From positions 310,001-374,000 of the forward strand of contig JADJGQ010000002.1 of the NCBI GenBank assembly GCA_016708025.1: a stretch of 64,000 bases of DNA, given 5' to 3'. How positions within the stretch are numbered: position 1 is the stretch's first letter; every line of letters begins with the position of its first letter. Shown piece by piece: positions 46,049 to 53,996 of this stretch. The notes beneath the pieces were generated by a model. The model did no database searches, was not told the DNA's origin, and saw only the letters and a list, made by a program, of their open reading frames with translations. The DNA is from a bacterium. Its GTDB lineage: Bacteria; Zixibacteria; MSB-5A5; GN15; FEB-12. Made by a program: the position numbers and the translations under genes.

Positions 46049-46489
46049 GTGTTTTGCCCCGGCCGCAATGGCCAAGAGACTCGCAGCCATCTGACAAGCA
46101 AGAATCCGATCCATCCCGAGCATGAGCCCGACAGTTGGGAGAGTACTGCACTCGACCTCTTTGCTCAGGGCGCTCGTGAGTACTCAACCAAAACCATAGT
46201 CAATAACGAACCACACCTTCGCTATATGCAGCCGCTTATCACGAAGGAGGACTGTTTTGGGTGTCACTCAGGACAGGGGTATACGGCCGGCAAGATAGGC
46301 GGTGGCATTTCGGTAGAGATTCCTCTCGGCGAATTCACCGCCGCAGCCTCGGCACGCCTCCAGCCCCTGATGGTCGCCCACCTCCTGCTCTGGTTGTTTG
46401 GAGTGACCATGCTGTCGATCGGTGCCTGGCACAGTGGACGGCGGGAGCGACTCCGGATAGAAACCTTATCGTCGCTTAAAAGAAAGTGA
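46049..46489 (+). CDS. Fragment: heme-binding DUF3365-type sensor domain and TM helix
   Basis: Contains HLTSKNPIHPEHEPDSWE, RYMQPLITKEDCFGCHSGQ and GGGISVEIPL, the hallmarks of this c-heme sensor domain, then the TM helix LMVAHLLLWLFGVTMLSIGA. The frame ends at the AAAA run 46478-46481 (one A too many), after which the first PAS domain continues. Confidence 0.65.
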   Translation: MFCPGRNGQETRSHLTSKNPIHPEHEPDSWESTALDLFAQGAREYSTKTIVNNEPHLRYMQPLITKEDCFGCHSGQGYTAGKIGGGISVEIPLGEFTAAASARLQPLMVAHLLLWLFGVTMLSIGAWHSGRRERLRIETLSSLKRK

Positions 46490-46645
46490 AGAGCGACTCG
46501 ATCTGGCTATCAAGGGGACCGGTGCGGGGTTGTGGGATTGGAAGATCCAGTCGGGCGAACTTGTCCTCAACGAGCGTAGGGCGGAGATACTTGGATACAC
46601 TATTGAAGAACTCCAGCCAATTTCCATTGCAACCTGGTTCAATCT

Positions 46646-46891
46646 GTGCCACCGGACGACCTGATCCAATCCGAGGTACTGATCCATCGGCACTTCTCTG
46701 GCGTCACTGACCATTACGAATGCGATATCCGGATGAAGCACTGTTCAGGTGACTGGATCTGGATCTCCGATCGCGGCCGAGTGGTCGAGCGAGACGCCGA
46801 GGGAAAACCGCTTCGCATGACGGGAACCCATGTCGATGTCACTGAATCCAAGAAGTCAGGCAAGCCTTGCACGAAAGTGAATCGCGCCTGA
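46646..46891 (+). CDS. Fragment: second half of PAS 1
   Basis: Encodes PPDDLIQSEVLIHRHFSG through GKPLRMTGTHVDVTE, the end of a PAS fold with its PAC motif. The first half lies at 46490-46640 in another frame. It is lost again at GG 46859-46860. Confidence 0.5.
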   Translation: MPPDDLIQSEVLIHRHFSGVTDHYECDIRMKHCSGDWIWISDRGRVVERDAEGKPLRMTGTHVDVTESKKSGKPCTKVNRA

Positions 46892-47235
46892 AAGACATCA
46901 TATTCAGCATGGCCGACTGGGTCTGGGAAGTTGACGAGAACGGGATCTTCACCTACTGCTCAGACAGGTCTATCGAAATGATGGGCTTCACGCCTGCCGA
47001 ACTGATCGGCAAATCTCCCTTTGAATTCATGCCGCCCGAAGAAGCAACTCGAGTGTCTGCGGTCTTTTCGAATTTAGCCTCCAAGCGAGCCCCTATTGTT
47101 AACCTCGAGAATTGGGTGCTTTCTAAGAATGGCGCACTGATGTGCATGGTCACCAATGCTGTCCCATTCCTGGATGACCTGGAAATCTCAAGGGATATCG
47201 TGGTGTCGACAAAGATATCACGGAACGGAAGATAG
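46867..47235 (+). CDS. Fragment: PAS 2
   Basis: Encodes SRLKDIIFSMADWVWEVDE through LMCMVTNAVPFLDD, one PAS domain. The frame is lost at about 47181-47185 and resumes in another frame as YRGVDKDITERK. Confidence 0.55.
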   Translation: MHESESRLKDIIFSMADWVWEVDENGIFTYCSDRSIEMMGFTPAELIGKSPFEFMPPEEATRVSAVFSNLASKRAPIVNLENWVLSKNGALMCMVTNAVPFLDDLEISRDIVVSTKISRNGR

Positions 47236-47445
47236 CGGAAACGAAACTCCGCGAGAGCGAAACCAACTTTCGCACGTTCTTCGAGTCGGTCGGCGACCTG
47301 CTGATAGTGGCCTCCGAAGAGGGAAAGATCACTTTCACCAATTCGGCGGTAGGTACTGCGCTGGGATATTCGGTAGTGGAGCTTTCCACGATGCATATCC
47401 TGGACTTACACCCCGCTGACGTGCGCCAGGAGGCCCTTACCGTCA

Positions 47446-49380
47446 TTGGCTCAATGGTTCGCGGTGAACGCACCAGTTGTCCCGCCTCTGGCGCGCAAGG
47501 ACGGCTCTCTTCTCCCTGTCGAGACCGGATATGGTCCGGAAAATGGAATGGCGAGATTGCATCTTGGACTATCCAAAGACCTTACTGCAGAGCAGGAAGC
47601 CCAGCAGCGCTTTGAAAGTCTCTTCCGCAATAACCCGGCCCTGATGGCGGTCTCCGATACAAAGGATCGGAAGTTTATCGATGTCAATGACGCGTTCCTC
47701 AAGACGATCGGATATACGCGGGAAGAGGTCATCGGACGGAATGGCGATGAATTGAATCTCTTTGCGGACCCGGAACAACAGCAACAGGCAGGCAGGCAAC
47801 TTTGGGAGACCGGACGGATCGCGGAGATCGAGCTACGCATCCGCCGCAAGAATGGTGAGATTCTGCACGGGCTCTTCACGGGCGAGATGATAATCAGTCA
47901 GGGGAAACAGTACTTCCTGACGGTGATGGTCGACATCACGGAACATCGCAAGGCAACCGAGGCACTAAGAGAATCACGAGAGCTCCTCAATTCTGTACTC
48001 CATTCAATACCGGCGAGAGTTTTCTGGAAAGACCGGAATGGTATCTACCTGGGCTGCAATGAGCTGTTTGCTCTTGACGCAGGACTTCGATCGCCGGAAG
48101 AGATCGTGGGAAAAGACGACCATGCCATGGTCTGGCGCGACCAAGCCGAGCTGTATTGCGCTGATGATCGCGCCGTGATCGAAAGTGGCGTGGCCAAGAT
48201 GCTGATCGAGGAACCGCAAACCACACCAACCGGTGAACTGATCCATCTGCTGACCAGCAAGACCCCTCTCCGTAACAGCTCAGGAGAGATTGTTGGTGTC
48301 CTGGGCACTTACCTTGACATCACTGATCGAAGGAGTGCGGATCATGCTCTCAAGGTCCGCGAATCGTACTGTTCGATCATCGAAAATCAGCCAGGCCTGG
48401 TCTGGCTCAAAGATACCGAAAGCCGGTTTCTTGCCGTAAACAAGTCATTTGCCGCCTCCTGTGGCAAAGCAGAGCAACAGGATTTAGTGGGACTGACCGA
48501 TCTGGACATCTGGCCAAAGGAACTCGCGGAGCAATATCGCCACGATGATGCCGAAGTGATCAGGACTGGCCAGAGCAAGATCGTCGAGGAATTGGTCAGA
48601 GATCGCGGCGAAGATAGGTGGTTCGAGACGTTCAAGACGCCGGTGTTGGACGACAATGGACGGATCATTGGTACAACCGGCTATGCCCGCGACATTACCG
48701 AACGAAAACAGGCAGAAGAAGCGCTTCGCAAATCGGAAGAGCGTTATCATCAGCTTTTTAATTCTGTGCTCGAAGGGATTGTGACGGTCGATCCGAACTA
48801 CGTCATCGAATACTACAACCCCTCGTTCGCCCAGGTATTCGAGTCTGTTCAGACCGATGAATTGATTGGACGTAACCTACTCGATCTGACACCAGAGGAT
48901 CAGCATGAAGTGGTCCGTGCGCAAGCTCAGAACCGGAAAATGGGACCGCAAAGTCAATACGAACTGGATATCATCACGTTGAACGGACGGCGCAAGAAAC
49001 TTCTGGCCTCGGTCTCACCGCGTATGGATGACCAGGGGAACTATCTCGGCGCATTCGGAACGGTGATCGATATCACCGAAATGAAGCGGCTGCAACAATT
49101 GGAGTCGCGGGCTCAACGGCCGAGACAGCGGGGCAGATCGCCGGACAGGTCGCACGATTTTAACAATATGCTTGCCCTGATGATGGCCTATCCCGAACTG
49201 ATCAGGGAATCCCTTCCGGTCAATGACCCCGCTTTCCATTATCTCGATTCCATCGAAGATTCCGCGAAAGATCGCCGATCTCAATCAACAGCTTCTGACG
49301 TTGAGCCGACGAGGGCACTACAACCAGGAAGTCCTCTGCCTCAACACGGTGGTCCAGCAGGTCATTCGCGATATGGGTGA
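47446..49380 (+). CDS. Fragment: PAS 3 end, PAS 4 to 7 and start of HisKA
   Basis: The longest intact piece (644 codons). It holds four complete PAS domains in tandem, each closed by a DITE/DITD-type PAC motif, then HDFNNMLALMM of the kinase dimerisation domain. Two breaks lie just before the kinase histidine (about 49118 and 49155) and one after it (49267-49269). The 5' end before about 47475 is out of frame. Confidence 0.65.
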   Translation: MAQWFAVNAPVVPPLARKDGSLLPVETGYGPENGMARLHLGLSKDLTAEQEAQQRFESLFRNNPALMAVSDTKDRKFIDVNDAFLKTIGYTREEVIGRNGDELNLFADPEQQQQAGRQLWETGRIAEIELRIRRKNGEILHGLFTGEMIISQGKQYFLTVMVDITEHRKATEALRESRELLNSVLHSIPARVFWKDRNGIYLGCNELFALDAGLRSPEEIVGKDDHAMVWRDQAELYCADDRAVIESGVAKMLIEEPQTTPTGELIHLLTSKTPLRNSSGEIVGVLGTYLDITDRRSADHALKVRESYCSIIENQPGLVWLKDTESRFLAVNKSFAASCGKAEQQDLVGLTDLDIWPKELAEQYRHDDAEVIRTGQSKIVEELVRDRGEDRWFETFKTPVLDDNGRIIGTTGYARDITERKQAEEALRKSEERYHQLFNSVLEGIVTVDPNYVIEYYNPSFAQVFESVQTDELIGRNLLDLTPEDQHEVVRAQAQNRKMGPQSQYELDIITLNGRRKKLLASVSPRMDDQGNYLGAFGTVIDITEMKRLQQLESRAQRPRQRGRSPDRSHDFNNMLALMMAYPELIRESLPVNDPAFHYLDSIEDSAKDRRSQSTASDVEPTRALQPGSPLPQHGGPAGHSRYG

Positions 49381-49425
49381 TACTCCTCAACCCTCGCGCT
49401 CGAGTTATGCCTGGCCCCGGACATC

Positions 49426-49881
49426 ATGAACATCACCGGTGGCACGGCGCAACTCTACCGGGTCGTAATGAACCTGGTCACGAATGCGCGGGATGCCATG
49501 CAGGATATCGGACTACTGAACATCCGGACCGAAAATTTCTACGCCGATGATTCGACCATCCAATTTGGCCGGGTTCCGCGAGGCGAGTACATCCGTTTGT
49601 CCGTCACGGATACCGGCTGCGGGATCCCCGACGATCTGGTGGAGAGAATATTCGATCCGTACTTCACCACCAAGTCGGCCGATAAGAAGCGTGGATCAGG
49701 ATTGGGACTCAGGTGTGGTCGATGCGGTCGGAAAGACCACGGCGGCTATCTTGACCTGACCACTCGCGTTGGTCACGGATCGACTTTCTCGCTCTATTTC
49801 CCGATTGTCAGAGGCACAGTCTCTGGTTCGTCCACCGACAAAGGCGATTGGCGGTACCGAACGAATTCTGGTGATCGATGA
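49426..49881 (+). CDS. Fragment: HATPase domain
   Basis: Encodes the N box NLVTNARDAM, G1 DTGCGIPDD, F box FDPYFTTK and GSGLGL of the histidine kinase ATPase. Two opposite indels (about 49714 and 49732) garble only the segment between them. The ATG at 49426 is internal to the larger gene. Confidence 0.6.
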   Translation: MNITGGTAQLYRVVMNLVTNARDAMQDIGLLNIRTENFYADDSTIQFGRVPRGEYIRLSVTDTGCGIPDDLVERIFDPYFTTKSADKKRGSGLGLRCGRCGRKDHGGYLDLTTRVGHGSTFSLYFPIVRGTVSGSSTDKGDWRYRTNSGDR

Positions 49882-50242
49882 CGATGATATTCAGCGAGAG
49901 GTCTCGTCGCGGCTGTTGACCTCTCTGGGTTATTTGGTCACCGACTGCGCCAATGGTGATGCCGCGGTCAAGCTGCTGGGACATCAGCAATTTGACCTTC
50001 TGCTGGTTGATATGATCATGCCCAACTCCATGGATGGTACCGAGACCTATCGGCGCGCCCTTGAGATCAATCCGGAACAAAAGGCCATTATCGTCTCCGG
50101 CTTCTCAGAATCCGAACGGGTGCTCGAGGCCCAGCGCCTGGGCGCCGGCCAGTTCGTCCGGAAGCCGCTTGACCGAAGAACGATCGCGGCCGCCGTTCGC
50201 CGGGAATTGGATCGAAGACCGGCATCGGCCAGCTACCGATAG
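49769..50242 (+). CDS. Fragment: C-terminal receiver domain
   Basis: In frame from about 49827: ILVIDDDD, LLVDMIMPNSMDG with the phospho-acceptor Asp, IVSGFS and VRKPLD. It is the receiver of the hybrid kinase, not a separate gene. Confidence 0.6.
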   Translation: MVTDRLSRSISRLSEAQSLVRPPTKAIGGTERILVIDDDDIQREVSSRLLTSLGYLVTDCANGDAAVKLLGHQQFDLLLVDMIMPNSMDGTETYRRALEINPEQKAIIVSGFSESERVLEAQRLGAGQFVRKPLDRRTIAAAVRRELDRRPASASYR

Positions 50243-50626
50243 TGGCCCCGCCGCTCCTTTCAATCCCTTTTCCTCCACTCCTTTCGAAGAACACTTGGCA
50301 ATTTCCGCTCGCGCGGTATCTTCGATTTATGGCCATAAATAGTCTATCTTTATCTTACCCGGCGGTGTTTTGCCATGTCCGGTGACATGCGCGACGATGT
50401 TGCGCGCTCGCCCATGATGATGAGCGCGGGTTCGATGGTCCAGCACTACCGGATCATTGAAAAGCTGGGAGCAGGGGGAATGGGGAGGTCTTTCTGGCCG
50501 AAGATACTCGGTTGGACCGCCAGGTAGCGCTCAAATTTCTGCCGCACATCTGGCAAATAACAGCGAAGCTCGCTCCCGGTTTGAGCGCGAGGCCCGTATC
50601 ATTTCTCAGCTCAATCATCCGCACAT

Positions 50627-51520
50627 TTGCACCTCTACGATATTGGACGACATCACGAAACAGACTTTCTGGTCCTGGAGTACATCCCGGGTGAGACGCT
50701 GGCCTCCCGCCTTGAACGCGGGCCGCTTCCGGTCGACGAGCTCCTCGTATTCGGTGCCCAGGTAGCCGACGGATTGGCCAAAGCACATCGGGCGGGGGTT
50801 GTTCACCGCGACCTCAAGCCGGGCAACCTCATGTTGACTGCCTCGGGAGTGAAACTCCTTGATTTTGGTCTGTCCCGTCCGACCGAGACGCGAACGGCTG
50901 AATCAGTATCAAGTGAGCCGGCAACCGCGAATATTCCTCTGACCACGCAGGGTGCGTTCATCGGAACGATTCCCTACATGTCTCCAGAACAGATCACCGG
51001 AGGAGAGGTCGACGAACGGACTGATATCTTTGCGCTCGGCTCCGTATTGTATGAGATGGCGACCGGAGAGCGACTTTTTGGCGGAACTAACACGGCGTTG
51101 GTATTTAACGCCATCATGCAATTCACTCCCGATAGCGTGGGCCGGATCAATCATGCCCTGCCGGGGCCACTCGCAGCCATTATTCGACGTTGTCTGGAAC
51201 GTGACCCTGCCAACCGGTACGCCAATGCAGGCGATCTGCTTATCGAATTGAAACGACTTCGCAATTGGGCTCGCGATGAAGGACTGCCAAAGCTGGCGAG
51301 CATCATTGAGAAGATCCAGTCACTGGATGAAGGGCCGGAAGCCTGGTCTGCTATGAACTTGCTCGCGAGATCGAGAAGATGGCGGATGTTGATGGGCAAC
51401 TGGAACGGTTCCTGCCGGAGTTCAGTCGCAAGATCAACATTACATCCGATCCACCCGGCGCAACCGTCTCTATCAAATATTACGGTGACCCGGAGAGCGA
51501 GTGGATCCCACTTGGTGTGA
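50627..51520 (+). CDS. Fragment: kinase domain (most of it)
   Basis: Carries the kinase from the hinge region (FLVLEYIPGETLASRLERG) through the C-lobe: HRDLKPGN, DFGLSR, APE-equivalent SPEQ and RCLERDPANRYANAGDLL. The N-lobe lies upstream in other frames. Residues after about 51357 are out of frame. Confidence 0.65.
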   Translation: MHLYDIGRHHETDFLVLEYIPGETLASRLERGPLPVDELLVFGAQVADGLAKAHRAGVVHRDLKPGNLMLTASGVKLLDFGLSRPTETRTAESVSSEPATANIPLTTQGAFIGTIPYMSPEQITGGEVDERTDIFALGSVLYEMATGERLFGGTNTALVFNAIMQFTPDSVGRINHALPGPLAAIIRRCLERDPANRYANAGDLLIELKRLRNWARDEGLPKLASIIEKIQSLDEGPEAWSAMNLLARSRRWRMLMGNWNGSCRSSVARSTLHPIHPAQPSLSNITVTRRASGSHLV

Positions 51521-53070
51521 CTCCGCTACAGGAGGTGCGTTATCCTCGAGGTTTCACCAGACTCAAGCTTGAGCTGGCGGGACACAGGCCGTGTCATGAT
51601 CTGCTCTGGATAATCGAAAATTCAGTCTTTGGCGCCACGGACAATAGGACCTCGTTGTGGCATTATCGGCTGGTCTCGCCGGGCGAGATCCCAGATGACA
51701 TGGAACTGATTCCCGGCGGGGAGTTTCCACTCTTTATGCCGGGACTCGACCATTTAAAGACCGAACCCATGTCCGAGTTTCTGCTCGACCGCCATCCTGT
51801 CACCAATCGCGAATTCAAGAAGTTCGTTGATATCGGCGGATACGATAGCGAAGAATACTGGCGACATCCGTTCGTTGACGATGGGCGTACCATTGAGAGG
51901 CAAGAGGCGCTCGGAAGATTCACCGACGCGGTGGGCCAACCCGGCCCTGCCGGATGGGAGTTCGGCGAATTCCCCTCAGGTGAGGATGACCTCCCGGTCA
52001 CGGGGATCAGTTGGTACGAAGCCGCTGCATACGCGGTTTGGGCCGGTAAAGAGCTGCCGACCATCTTCCACTGGAATCGCGTCGCTTTCACCGTGGCCAG
52101 CTCGCAGATCATTCCCTTCTGCAACTTTTCGGGCAAAAGTCTTCTGCCGGTAGGTTCTACACAAGCGATGCATAGATTTGGGATATATGATCTCGCCGGC
52201 AACGTTCGCGAATGGACCTGGAATGAATGCAATCGTCCGGGTCAGCGTTTCATTCTGGGTGGCGGATGGAATGACGCAGAATACGCGATTACCGATGCGT
52301 ATGCTCAGTCGCCATTCGATCGCTCCCGCACCAACGGCTTCCGCTGTATGCGAGTGTTGGCTGACGAGCCGAACCGAGTGAATCTCGAGCGGATCATTGA
52401 ACTCCCGTTCCGTGATTTTATGACGGAAGAGCCAGTGTCGAACGAGGTATTTGGATTTTTCCTTCGACAGTTTAGCTATGACAAGACGCCACTGAATGCC
52501 AGGATAGAGTCAGAAGAAGAGCGTCCACTCGGGATCCTTCAGAAGATCAGTTTTGATGCCGCCTATGGCGGCGAGCAGATGTTGGCCTATCTGTTCCTGC
52601 CGATCCGACCGAAACCTCCGTTGCAGACGGTAGTGATGTTCCCCGGTTCGCTGGCGATCCATGTCTCGTCAGTCGGGACAACCGACTTCCGGCGAGCGGA
52701 CTTCATCTTGAAGAGTGGTCGTGCTCTCATGCTCCCCATTTATAAGGGAACCTACCAGCGAGGGGATGAGCTGAAATCCGATTATCCTGATCAATCGACA
52801 TTCTATAAAGATCATGTCATCATGTGGAGCAAGGATCTGGCCCGTTCGATCGACTACTTGGAAACCCGAGCAGATATTGATTCATCCAAGCTGGCCTATT
52901 ACGGCATTAGCTGGGGTGGCGCGATGGGGGCGATCATGCCCGCGATCGAAAAGCGGATCAAGACGGTTGTGCTCTACGTAGCCGGTCTCATCTTTCAACA
53001 CGCGTTGCCGGAAGTCGATCAGATCAACTATATCGCGGGTCACGCAACCGACTCTGATGCTGAACGGTGA
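51379..53070 (+). CDS. Fragment: PEGA, FGE-like and hydrolase domains
   Basis: 563 codons holding the PEGA-like strand pair, the complete SUMF1-like domain and the hydrolase up to INYI. Nucleophile elbow GISWGGAMG is at about residue 510. The frame is lost near 53036, 35 residues from the true end. Confidence 0.7.
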   Translation: MADVDGQLERFLPEFSRKINITSDPPGATVSIKYYGDPESEWIPLGVTPLQEVRYPRGFTRLKLELAGHRPCHDLLWIIENSVFGATDNRTSLWHYRLVSPGEIPDDMELIPGGEFPLFMPGLDHLKTEPMSEFLLDRHPVTNREFKKFVDIGGYDSEEYWRHPFVDDGRTIERQEALGRFTDAVGQPGPAGWEFGEFPSGEDDLPVTGISWYEAAAYAVWAGKELPTIFHWNRVAFTVASSQIIPFCNFSGKSLLPVGSTQAMHRFGIYDLAGNVREWTWNECNRPGQRFILGGGWNDAEYAITDAYAQSPFDRSRTNGFRCMRVLADEPNRVNLERIIELPFRDFMTEEPVSNEVFGFFLRQFSYDKTPLNARIESEEERPLGILQKISFDAAYGGEQMLAYLFLPIRPKPPLQTVVMFPGSLAIHVSSVGTTDFRRADFILKSGRALMLPIYKGTYQRGDELKSDYPDQSTFYKDHVIMWSKDLARSIDYLETRADIDSSKLAYYGISWGGAMGAIMPAIEKRIKTVVLYVAGLIFQHALPEVDQINYIAGHATDSDAER

Positions 53071-53245
53071 GCGTGACTTCTTCTTTCCGATTGAGACGTC
53101 GCAGCGCCCGATGTTTGAACTTTTGGGCGCTCCACCGGATCAGAAAAAGCGGCTGACCTATTCACTGGGACATTCTGTACCTCGGAGCGAACTGGTCAAA
53201 GAGGTCTTGCTTTGGCTGGACCAGCATCTTGGGCCGGTGCGTTGA
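53057..53245 (+). CDS. Fragment: C-terminus of the hydrolase domain
   Basis: Encodes LNGERDFFFPIETSQRPMF, with the likely catalytic acid (D), then SLGHSVPRSELVKEVLLW with the likely catalytic histidine. It completes the alpha/beta-hydrolase triad of the preceding fragment. Confidence 0.6.
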   Translation: MLNGERDFFFPIETSQRPMFELLGAPPDQKKRLTYSLGHSVPRSELVKEVLLWLDQHLGPVR

Positions 53246-53456
53246 AGAAGACAGAGTTGCCACAATTGATCCGAAGCTGAGTCAAGTTCGGCCCTATTGC
53301 CACGCCAGCCCGATCCTGAATTGGTGCCACACCCTTCCTCATTCGCCGACACCTGTAACGAACTTTCCAGTTGGTACCGAAGGGTCTGTTTGCTATTTTT
53401 CTGTCCTGGCAGATTTGGCCAACCTTCGCATTAACTATACCTGGGAAAGAGGTCCT

Positions 53457-53804
53457 ATGCAGGTTATTCGTTTACAAAGCGGGGAGAGTTATGAACCGGA
53501 GAAAGACTGGAAACGGATATCGATCTGCGCCCAGCCGGATATTTCTATCGAGCACTTCGTCAAACCGCCGAAGCATGCATCGCCGAAACATGACCATCCC
53601 AACGCCCAGGTATTGATTGTCCTGGAAGGTAAACTGACCATCACTACCGACTCGGATGAACAGACGCTTGAGGTCGGTGATTCCGTTTACATCCCGGGAA
53701 ACGAATCGCACATCGTTACCAATCCGTTATCCACGCCATCGGTCGGAATTGATATCTTTGTGCCTGGACGGTCGTTTGATTTCTGGAAAAATCGAGGCAA
53801 GTGA
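53457..53804 (+). CDS. Small cupin-domain protein
   Basis: A 115-residue single cupin: the first motif is HASPKHDHPNAQVLIVLEG with metal-binding His residues, and the second includes VGDSVYIPGNESHIV. The substrate cannot be inferred. AAAGAGG precedes the ATG at 53457; the frame is open upstream to 53229 but those residues show no cupin character. The bidirectional terminator follows 33 nt after the stop. Confidence 0.85.
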   Translation: MQVIRLQSGESYEPEKDWKRISICAQPDISIEHFVKPPKHASPKHDHPNAQVLIVLEGKLTITTDSDEQTLEVGDSVYIPGNESHIVTNPLSTPSVGIDIFVPGRSFDFWKNRGK

Positions 53805-53836
53805 TCACGAAATAGACCCCTGCCAGATCAAAATGA

Positions 53837-53863
53837 AAAGGGCCGGCAGTCAGCCGGCCCTTT
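53837..53863. terminator. Bidirectional rho-independent terminator
   Basis: An 11-bp stem (53837-53847 with 53853-53863, AAAGGGCCGGC/GCCGGCCCTTT) around AGTCA, with T-rich sequence on the plus side and A-rich sequence on the other. It separates the plus-strand cupin gene from the convergent lipoprotein gene. Confidence 0.85.
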
Positions 53864-53996
53864 GTTTAAGTCCGTAGTATCTGCTTACTTTTTCCAGGGA
53901 GCTGCAGTCGGAGCTTCAAAGGTAAACCATAATTCGAAATTCCGATTGGCGGTAGCCAGTGTAGAAGTGGTGACCTGCACGAGATCAGTCATTGGA

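Larger units (their letters stand above)
45801..50242 (+). pseudogene. Heme-binding multi-PAS hybrid histidine kinase (many indels)
   Basis: One locus of about 1480 codons broken by roughly 13 indels. Order: signal anchor (from GTG 45801); a DUF3365/Tll0287-like sensor with CFGCH (46253-46267), a c-type heme attachment motif; a second TM helix (about 46364-46435); seven PAS domains (near 46490, 46870, 47260, 47600, 47960, 48350, 48730); HisKA with AHDFNNML (near 49155); HATPase (49430-49800, GLGL); and a C-terminal receiver (49860-50240, LVDMIMPNSMDG). Each break can be repaired by one base, often in a homopolymer, except near 49155 where two bases seem missing. The CxxCH motif and TM placement suggest a periplasmic redox, NO or O2 sensor (inference). 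Confidence 0.8.
50375..53245 (+). pseudogene. Ser/Thr protein kinase fused to PEGA, FGE-sulfatase-like and alpha/beta-hydrolase domains (five indels)
   Basis: A locus of about 957 codons from ATG 50375. The PknB-like kinase (to about 51250) has GAGGMG, HRDLKPGNLM, DFGLSRP and YMSPEQ. A PEGA-like segment follows (about 51420-51600, SDPPGATVSIKYYGDP). Next is a formylglycine-generating-enzyme/SUMF1-like domain (about 51690-52360: IPGGEF, PVTGISWYEAAAYAVWAG, LAGNVREWTW, NGFRCMR). Last is a dienelactone-hydrolase-like alpha/beta hydrolase (about 52540-53240, nucleophile GISWGG). Breaks lie near 50487, 50544, 50632, 51357 and 53036. There is no TM helix, so it is probably cytoplasmic. Kinase-FGE fusions are known; what the hydrolase acts on is unknown. 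Confidence 0.8.
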
